Shown in pieces: positions 21,861 to 28,442 of a stretch of 28,442 nt of DNA. The DNA is taken from IMG/VR virus record IMGVR_UViG_3300029319_000164, positions 1 to 28,442 of that record; one strand, 5' to 3'. A program made the position numbers and the translations under genes. Source of the stretch: a virus. Every line of letters begins with the position of its first letter. Position 1 is the first letter of the stretch. The notes beneath the pieces were generated by a model. It saw nothing but the letters and a program-made list of their open reading frames with translations, searched no databases and had not been told where the DNA came from.

Positions 21861-23515
21861 TGACAAAGTACATAGTAACCGTAAAAAAAGGAACTGATAT
21901 TGAGTCTTTTTATAATGATATGGAAACTCTTGGAGGAGACTCCAGAATACCTTCGAGACAAGTATCTTGTTATGACAGGAGACCTACTAGTAGAAACACT
22001 GGATATGATTTAGAAGATGATGAGATTGAATCTTTATTGAAAGATAATAGGGTATTGGATATTCAAAGTCAGTCTTCGATAGATTCGTTGATAACTAAAC
22101 CATTGTGGACACAAACGTCATCAGATTGGGACAAAAGTTCTACACCAACAAACACCAATAGAAATTGGTCTTTGTATCGATGTGTTAATGGATCGCAAGT
22201 GTCAAATTGGGGTTCTAATCATACTTCAGATGCTAGTGCCACTATTACAACAACATCATCAGGAAAAAATGTAGATGTTGTAATAGTGGATGGACATCTT
22301 AACACAAGCCATCCTGAGTTTGCTGTTAATGATGATGGTACTGGCGGAAGTAGAGTTCAACAATTTAATTGGTATTCACTAACAAATGAAATTACAGGTG
22401 GTGCAAATGGATCTTACGCTTATAGATCTGGAACTGATTTAAATAATGCAAATGATAATCATGGAATGCATGTTGCTGGCACAGTAGCAGGAAACACTCA
22501 AGGTTGGGCTAGAGATGCTAACATTTATTATGTTAGTCCATATGACGGACAAATAGCTAATCAGTACCTTTTTGAATATATAAGAGCTTGGCATAACCAG
22601 AAATCAATAAATTCTGATACTGGCAGAAGGAATCCAACTATTGTCAATAATAGTTGGGGTTCATCATATGTATTAACTAGATCTAATGTTACTGCTATTT
22701 CATATAGAGGAACCTCAGATAGTGATGGTTCATGGACTGATAGTGAATTAGATGCATATGGTATAAGAGATTATACTGCATCAAACATTAATGTTCAGGC
22801 GTATGTTCCATCATTTATTGCGGATATTGAAGATGCTGTAGATGATGGAATTATTTTTGTAGGTGCTGCAGGAAATGATTCAACTAAAATTGATGTTGAA
22901 GGAGGTACTGATTACGATAATTATATAACTTCCGGATCTAATTACTACTATCATAGAGGAAATTGGACCAGTGCTGGTGCAGTGTCTGGTACTGGTGGAG
23001 CGCGACTTTCAGTTTGTGTAGGTGCAGTAAGTGCTTTAGTAAATGAATCTAAAGCAACTTTCAGTAATTGTGGATCAAGAATCGACATATTTGCTCCAGG
23101 AGATAATATAATTTCTCCTGTTAATGATGGAACTATTACTGGAGGTTCTGTTACTACTGTTAACGACTCTAGAAATTCTTCATATAAACTTGCAAAATAT
23201 GATGGTACTAGTATGGCATCTCCACAAGTTTGTGGTGTTCTTGCATGTTTACTTGAACAATATCCAAATATGAATCAGAGTGACGTTATTGATTATTTGA
23301 ATCAACATGCAAAAGGGAGTCAAATGACTGCAACCAGTGGTGGACATACTGATGATACAGATCTTCAAGGTGCTGATAATGAATACTTATTTTATTTTAA
23401 AGAAAGACCTGAAACTGGAGTATCTATCCCCAGATATACTTATAGTTCTAGGAACTCATCATCTAATGGTGTAAAGTATCCAAGAACTAACAGAATGGTG
23501 ACAAAGCGTCAATAA
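21860..23515 (+). CDS. Subtilisin-like serine protease (peptidase S8) with pro-domain
   Basis: This 551-residue endopeptidase carries all catalytic residues of family S8: Asp144 in VVIVDGHLN, His201 in NDNHGMHVAGT, the oxyanion Asn339 in GAAGNDS and Ser451 in YDGTSMASPQ. The spacing is that of a complete catalytic domain (about 135-500). Residues 1-75 (MTKYIVTVKKGTD ... DDEIESLLKDNRVLDIQ) resemble the inhibitor-I9 pro-domain that helps folding and is then cut off. About 60 residues lie between pro-domain and catalytic Asp. A 50-residue Arg- and Ser-rich tail (RPETGVSIPRYTYSSR, ending VTKRQ) may anchor it to the virion. There is no signal peptide. The start overlaps the fibre stop (TAATG), so it is co-translated with the fibre, and gp8 follows. 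Likely roles are cleavage of virion proteins during assembly or of host surface proteins; the substrate is unknown. Confidence 0.9.
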   Translation: MTKYIVTVKKGTDIESFYNDMETLGGDSRIPSRQVSCYDRRPTSRNTGYDLEDDEIESLLKDNRVLDIQSQSSIDSLITKPLWTQTSSDWDKSSTPTNTNRNWSLYRCVNGSQVSNWGSNHTSDASATITTTSSGKNVDVVIVDGHLNTSHPEFAVNDDGTGGSRVQQFNWYSLTNEITGGANGSYAYRSGTDLNNANDNHGMHVAGTVAGNTQGWARDANIYYVSPYDGQIANQYLFEYIRAWHNQKSINSDTGRRNPTIVNNSWGSSYVLTRSNVTAISYRGTSDSDGSWTDSELDAYGIRDYTASNINVQAYVPSFIADIEDAVDDGIIFVGAAGNDSTKIDVEGGTDYDNYITSGSNYYYHRGNWTSAGAVSGTGGARLSVCVGAVSALVNESKATFSNCGSRIDIFAPGDNIISPVNDGTITGGSVTTVNDSRNSSYKLAKYDGTSMASPQVCGVLACLLEQYPNMNQSDVIDYLNQHAKGSQMTATSGGHTDDTDLQGADNEYLFYFKERPETGVSIPRYTYSSRNSSSNGVKYPRTNRMVTKRQ

Positions 23516-23526
23516 ATCTTATCTAA

Positions 23527-23533
23527 ATAAATA
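23527..23533 (+). promoter_or_regulatory. Late-promoter core (ATAAATA) for gp8
   Basis: The motif lies 12 bases after the protease stop codon and 14 bases before the gp8 ATG at 23548. A near copy (ATAAATC, 23512-23518) overlaps the protease stop. Initiation about 6-7 bases downstream would leave a leader of only about 8 nt. Confidence 0.6.
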
Positions 23534-23547
23534 AAAACTCCCGCAAA

Positions 23548-25116
23548 ATGGCTGCAATTATAACTGATCAACTTCGTATTTTGAATGCGAATAATTTTGT
23601 AGTTGGTGTTGCTTCTACGAGTAACTCATATTATTCATTTGTTGGTTTACCAAACGCAACAGATTATGCTACTGATTGGAATATAGATCCACCATCACCT
23701 ACCGACAACTTTGGTGAGGAAAATGATTATTGGGACACAATGATCGCGTTGAAGAAAATAACAAGAGATGATGTAAGACAGGTTGTTAAAAAGTCAACAT
23801 GGACTTCTGGTATTACATATGACATGTATCGTCATGATATTAGTGCCTCTAATCCAGCAACGCCTTCCAATTCTGTTGACTTATATTCTGCAAACTATTA
23901 TGTAATGAATAGTGACTTCAGAGTTTATATTTGTTTGAGTAATGGTGCAACTCCAGAAAATCCTGCAGGTAGACCTTCATTAGACGAACCAACATTTATT
24001 GATCTGGAACCAAGAGAAGCCGGGACTAGTGGAGATGGTTATATTTGGAAATATCTTTATACTATTAAACCTAGTGAATATGTAAAATTTGATACTACAG
24101 AATACATGCCAGTTCCACTAGAATGGGGAACAAACACAGATGATTCTGCTGTAAGAAATAATGCAGCAACTAGTGGTCAAATAAAAGTTGTTATCATTAA
24201 AGATAGGGGAGTTGGTGTAGGAACTGCTAATAGAACATATACTAGAATTCCTATTAAAGGTGATGGTTCTGGTGCAGAAGCAACGGTAGTTGTTAATAAT
24301 GATGCGAAAGTTGATAGTATAACTGTTTCTAGAGGTGGTTCTGGATATACATTTGGAACTATAGATTTAACAGCAGGCAATGTTCCATCTGGAACTACTT
24401 CTCCTGTTTTTGACGTTATCATTCCGCCTCAAGGAGGGCATGGATCTGATATCTATAGGGAGTTGGGTGCATCTAATGTTCTTATGTATTCTAGAATTGA
24501 AAACGATACCCAGAATCCAGACTTTATTACTGGAAATGAAATAGCAAGAGTTGGTATAGTTCAAAGCCCTATTAGTAATGGAACAAGTGAACTTTTAACT
24601 CTAAACAAAGCAAGTGCAGTGTACGCACTTAAATTGACTGGTATTGGATATAGTTCTGTCACTTTTGCCGCAGATACACAAATTACACAAACAATCGGTA
24701 TTGGTTCTACTGCTTTTGGTAGAGTAGTTTCATATGATCAAAACACTGGAGTTTTAAAGTATTGGCAAGATAAGTTTCATGTTGGGTTTAATACCGATGG
24801 AACTAAAAATGCATCTCCAACATATGGTTTTGATATGCATAGATTTACTGCAGATATTGGATCCGGGGGTTCATTAAATATTATTGGTGGATCTGCAACC
24901 TTAGGAATTGAAACTACATTTGGTAGTACTAGCAACCCAGGTATAAGTACCATAATAAATAGTAGGACATACTATTTGGGTCAACAATTTATTAATGGAG
25001 TGTCCCAACCAGAAGTTAAAAAATATTCTGGAAATATAATTTACGTTGACAATAGACCATCAATTACAAGGTCATCTAACCAAAAAGAAGATATTAAAGT
25101 TATTTTGCAATTCTAA
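23548..25116 (+). CDS. gp8: Baseplate wedge subunit gp8
   Basis: This is the homologue of T4 gp8, a wedge protein at the baseplate periphery. Matches I can see to T4 gp8 are GDGYIWKYLYTI near residue 160 (T4 GDGYVWEYLFEI) and the C-terminus IIYVDNRPSITRS ... EDIKVILQF (T4 MIYMENRPPI ... INILFTF). At 522 residues it is much longer than the T4 protein (334). Most of the extra length lies in the second half, including a GGSGY module near 257 like those in the giant protein and a segment IGIGSTAFGRVVSYDQNTG. The late-promoter core is 14 bases upstream and there is no Shine-Dalgarno sequence. The next gene begins six bases after its stop. Confidence 0.9.
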   Translation: MAAIITDQLRILNANNFVVGVASTSNSYYSFVGLPNATDYATDWNIDPPSPTDNFGEENDYWDTMIALKKITRDDVRQVVKKSTWTSGITYDMYRHDISASNPATPSNSVDLYSANYYVMNSDFRVYICLSNGATPENPAGRPSLDEPTFIDLEPREAGTSGDGYIWKYLYTIKPSEYVKFDTTEYMPVPLEWGTNTDDSAVRNNAATSGQIKVVIIKDRGVGVGTANRTYTRIPIKGDGSGAEATVVVNNDAKVDSITVSRGGSGYTFGTIDLTAGNVPSGTTSPVFDVIIPPQGGHGSDIYRELGASNVLMYSRIENDTQNPDFITGNEIARVGIVQSPISNGTSELLTLNKASAVYALKLTGIGYSSVTFAADTQITQTIGIGSTAFGRVVSYDQNTGVLKYWQDKFHVGFNTDGTKNASPTYGFDMHRFTADIGSGGSLNIIGGSATLGIETTFGSTSNPGISTIINSRTYYLGQQFINGVSQPEVKKYSGNIIYVDNRPSITRSSNQKEDIKVILQF

Positions 25117-25122
25117 AGAATT

Positions 25123-28100
25123 ATGTCCCAAGAAACAAACCTCAACGTATCTCCATATTTTGATGACTATCACGAACCGATAATTGGTGGAAAAGATAAT
25201 GACTATTATAAAGTTCTCTTTAAGCCAGGATATCCTGTTCAGGCAAGAGAGTTAACTACTTTACAGTCCATTTTACAAAACCAAATTGAACAGTTTGGCA
25301 ATCACTTCTTTAAAGAAGGTGCCAAAGTCATTCCAGGTTCTCTTTCTTATATAAATCCATTTTATTATGTTCAATTAGAAGAAAATTTCTTAGGAATACC
25401 TATATCTCTTTATATTGATCAATTAGTTGGGAAAAAAATTCGTGGAGAAACGTCGGGAGTTGTTGGCGTAGTTAAGAAAATATTATCGGACGTAGAATCA
25501 GAAAAAGGAAACTATACGATTTATATTGATCTGATAGATTCAAACATCAATCTGTCAGATTCTTTGTTTGAAGATGGTGAGAATTTAATATGTGAAGAAG
25601 CAATTCCTTATGGTTCAACTTTCATTGCAGCAAATGAAGGTTTTGCAAGATCTATCTCTACATCTTCTTCTGGAAAAGGCAGTGCGTTTGGTCTTGGGAA
25701 TGGTGTATATTTTCTTAGAGGATATTTTGTAGATGTTAATGATGAAATTCTTATTTTAGATCAATACTCTAATACACCAAGTTATAGAGTTGGTCTCGAT
25801 ATTATTGAAGAAATAATAACTGCTGATGTTGATCCAAACTTGAATGATAATGCAAGTGGTTTTAACAACTATGCAGCACCTGGTGCAGATAGATTAAAAA
25901 TCACTGCCAAATTGTCTAAAAAAGATCTTAGATCTTTCGATTCTACAAGTTTTGTAGAATTGGCAAAGGTTGAAAATGGTGTATTAACCAAGATAAACAC
26001 AAATACAGATTATAATCTTCTTTCGGACGAACTTGCTAGAAGAACATTTGACGAGTCTGGACATTATTATATTAAAGCATTTAATGTCTATGCCAGAGAA
26101 AGTTTGGATGATGGCGAAGGAAATAATGGCGTTTATAAATCAACGCAGTTAACTTCTGGAGGAAATACCCCATCTGATGATTTGATGGTGTATAAGATTT
26201 CTCCAGGAAAAGCTTATGTGAAGGGGTATGAAGTTGAAACAATCGCCCCCACATTTTTAGATGTACCAAAGGCAAGAACGACTAAAACTTTAACAAACCA
26301 AAAAGTAGGTTTTAATTTTGGTTCAACATTAAATATCAATAATGTTCACGGATCGCCTTCTCTTGGCATCAATACTTCTTCGACAATTAGTCTTAGAAAT
26401 GACAGAATTGGTATAAGTTCGGTTGATCCTGCGGGAAAGGAAATTGGAGTTGCAAGAGTCTATGATTTTGCATTAGAAGCAGGTTCTTATCAGTTAGATA
26501 ATCAAGCGTTAAACAACTGGGACATTTCTTTATTTGATGTACAAACATATGCAGATATATCAATTAATGAACCAATTACTTTATCAATTCCTTCTAGAGT
26601 AAAGGGGGGTTCTAGTGGTGCTGTTGCTTACGTTAAGCATCCAGTATCTGCTGGAGTTGCTGTAACTGTATATCAAATTTCTGGTACTTTTATTAATGGA
26701 GAAAAACTAACTTTTGATGGAACAACAGAAACCAGAATTGGTACTGGTTATACTGCATTTAGTTTATCCGATGCTAAATCTTTGTTTAGTGTTGTTGGTT
26801 CAGCAAATACCTTCTCTGGTGATATTATTCAACAAGAAACTACAGATCTTGGTACTGTAACTTTTGCTTCTGGCGGAGAAGCAAATAATAGTACAACAGT
26901 TACTAGTGCAACATTATCATTCCCAGGAATTGTTACTACTGGCAATCTTTTACAGTATAGTAGACCAAATTTCTCAGTAAAATCTTTTGCAAAAGTTGAA
27001 CAAGTATCTACAAATTCTTTGACTGTTTCTGGAGTAACTACGGTTTCTGGATTTTGTGATGGTGGACTTTCAAGTTCACAATTGACTGTAAATGATATGA
27101 AATTAGTCTCTACAAGACTTCAAGATAATACAAAAGGTCTTTTAAATAATGCACTCTTCCAACCATTACCTAAAAAGAATGTAGAATCTGTCGATTTCGC
27201 TGATGGTAATCTTATTATTAGAAGACAATATGATGTAACTATCACAGATAACTCTACGAATACAATTTCTTCTGGGGACAATGAAGTCTTCATGGAATTT
27301 GATGAAGAAAGATATGTTCTCACAAGATCTGATGGCAGTACAGAAGAACTTTCTCAAGACAAGTTTGTTTTTAATGCGGCAGGCACTGAACTTACTATAA
27401 ATGGACTTGGTTCAAATAGAACTGCAAGGTTAATTGCAACTTTAAGGAAATCAAATATAAGTGTAAAAACAAAGAGAAAGTCAAGAATTTCTTCTCTGAT
27501 TGTTGACAAGTCCAAGTATGATTATTCTGGAACCGGCACAACAACACTTAATGATGGTCTTGAGTATGGAAGTTATCCGTTCGGAACTCGTGTTCAAGAT
27601 GAAAGAGTTTGTCTGAATGTTCCTGATGTTCAAACTGTTTATGGTATCTTTGAATCTGAAAATACTTCAGAACCATCTCTACCCAGGATAACTCTGGCAT
27701 CTATGGATGGTCCAACATCAAAAACTGATGATTTGATTGTTGGAGAAATTTTTGTTGGTCAAAACTCTGGCGCAAAGTGCATCTATGCAGAAAAAATTGA
27801 TAGTTCATCAATTTCCCTGATTTACTTAAATTCGTTTAACTTGGAAAGAGGAGAACTTGTAAAATTTGAAGAATCTGGAGTTAATGCTATTGCAAGTGGT
27901 TTAACCGTAGGAAGTAAAGATATTTCAGAGGACTTTGTTCTTGATAGTGGCGCAAACCTTACATATTATGATTATAGTAGTATTAGAAGGTTAGAAGGAA
28001 GACAAGAACCAAAGAGAAAAATTAAAATTGTCTTTTCCAATGGATATTATGATTCTTCCGATACTGGAGACATCACCACAACAAATTCTTATGGTGCATT

Positions 28101-28442
28101 TGATTATACTAGAGAAATAATTGAAACAGAAGGTCATAGAGCAACAGATATTATTGATGTAAGACCAAGAGTTTCAGACTATAGCGTAGCACAAGATTCC
28201 AGATCTCCATTTGAATTTGATGGAAGATCTTTTAATGGTGGACAACATAGTTGCCCACATGTTTTAGCTTCGGATGAATCGGAGACAGTTTCCTTTAACT
28301 ACTATCTCCCAAGAGTTGATAGAATCTATCTCACAAAAGATGGTGTTTTTAAAATAGATAATTATTTAGAGGGCGATATTCTCCAGCAATTACATGATGA
28401 TGTTTTAGATAAATGCACTAATGAAGCTGGGCACTATGAGTT
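25123..28442 (+). CDS. DUF4815-type virion structural protein, partial (3' end outside the window)
   Basis: The frame is open from ATG 25123 to the window edge: 1106 complete codons with no stop. The N-terminus SPYFDDYHEP ... DYYKVLFKPGYPVQARELTT, then LQSILQNQIEQFG and FFKEGAKVIPGS, is the signature of the DUF4815 family of phage structural proteins. Other recognisable parts are YKISPGKAYVKGYEVE near residue 355 and many beta-rich repeats (GGSSGAVAYV, FDGTTETRIG). The start, six bases after gp8, is supported by family length and by AAAGAA at 25115-25120. It is probably another baseplate or tail component made with gp8. I know no T4 protein that it clearly replaces. Confidence 0.88.
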   Translation, partial: MSQETNLNVSPYFDDYHEPIIGGKDNDYYKVLFKPGYPVQARELTTLQSILQNQIEQFGNHFFKEGAKVIPGSLSYINPFYYVQLEENFLGIPISLYIDQLVGKKIRGETSGVVGVVKKILSDVESEKGNYTIYIDLIDSNINLSDSLFEDGENLICEEAIPYGSTFIAANEGFARSISTSSSGKGSAFGLGNGVYFLRGYFVDVNDEILILDQYSNTPSYRVGLDIIEEIITADVDPNLNDNASGFNNYAAPGADRLKITAKLSKKDLRSFDSTSFVELAKVENGVLTKINTNTDYNLLSDELARRTFDESGHYYIKAFNVYARESLDDGEGNNGVYKSTQLTSGGNTPSDDLMVYKISPGKAYVKGYEVETIAPTFLDVPKARTTKTLTNQKVGFNFGSTLNINNVHGSPSLGINTSSTISLRNDRIGISSVDPAGKEIGVARVYDFALEAGSYQLDNQALNNWDISLFDVQTYADISINEPITLSIPSRVKGGSSGAVAYVKHPVSAGVAVTVYQISGTFINGEKLTFDGTTETRIGTGYTAFSLSDAKSLFSVVGSANTFSGDIIQQETTDLGTVTFASGGEANNSTTVTSATLSFPGIVTTGNLLQYSRPNFSVKSFAKVEQVSTNSLTVSGVTTVSGFCDGGLSSSQLTVNDMKLVSTRLQDNTKGLLNNALFQPLPKKNVESVDFADGNLIIRRQYDVTITDNSTNTISSGDNEVFMEFDEERYVLTRSDGSTEELSQDKFVFNAAGTELTINGLGSNRTARLIATLRKSNISVKTKRKSRISSLIVDKSKYDYSGTGTTTLNDGLEYGSYPFGTRVQDERVCLNVPDVQTVYGIFESENTSEPSLPRITLASMDGPTSKTDDLIVGEIFVGQNSGAKCIYAEKIDSSSISLIYLNSFNLERGELVKFEESGVNAIASGLTVGSKDISEDFVLDSGANLTYYDYSSIRRLEGRQEPKRKIKIVFSNGYYDSSDTGDITTTNSYGAFDYTREIIETEGHRATDIIDVRPRVSDYSVAQDSRSPFEFDGRSFNGGQHSCPHVLASDESETVSFNYYLPRVDRIYLTKDGVFKIDNYLEGDILQQLHDDVLDKCTNEAGHYE

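Overview
The window is part of the genome of a T4-like marine cyanophage (cyanomyovirus), most likely a phage of Prochlorococcus or Synechococcus. The evidence is a run of T4-type baseplate genes (gp25, gp6 and gp8 homologues), an AT-rich coding style, cyanophage-type late promoter cores (ATAAATA) at gene boundaries, small genes of the kind found in cyanomyoviruses, and a giant modular virion protein next to a YadA-like fibre. All supported genes read on the + strand.

Region 1 (1-2260) is an accessory or early-type segment of short unrecognised genes (104-250, 763-936, 999-1343, 1395-1649, 1851-1991, 1998-2219). They are separated by structured intergenic DNA. The 512-bp gap 251-762 holds a hairpin terminator, an AT-rich stretch, three sites matching the cyanobacterial DnaA box, three 34-bp-spaced iteron-like repeats, a perfect palindrome overlapping a late-promoter core, and a near-consensus sigma-70 promoter (TTGACA, 17 bp, TATACT). 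A related element recurs at the ends of several of the small genes, and a GC-rich hairpin inside an AT clamp lies at 1735-1779.

Region 2 (2216-4300) holds a second good sigma-70 promoter driving a GT-A-type glycosyltransferase, a terminator-like hairpin, a 44-residue basic protein, a 237-residue protein that resembles unnamed cyanomyovirus proteins, and an 87-residue acidic protein whose leader can fold over its ribosome binding site.

Region 3 (4296-28442) is a late virion cassette: gp25, then gp6 (one-base overlap), then a 4039-residue giant structural protein with a YHYH-like domain and many repeated beta modules. Next come a 948-residue fibre with about 25 YadA-head repeats and a C-terminal cupredoxin-like domain carrying all four type-1 copper ligands, a subtilisin-family protease with complete catalytic residues (one-base overlap with the fibre), gp8, and the first 1106 codons of a DUF4815-type structural protein that runs off the window. 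gp25, gp6 and gp8 are baseplate wedge parts, and the giant protein sits where T4 has gp7. The fibre-protease pair embedded among them is the most unusual part. A plausible but unproven reading is a virion-associated module in which a tail-mounted or maturation protease acts on the giant protein, the fibre or the host surface.
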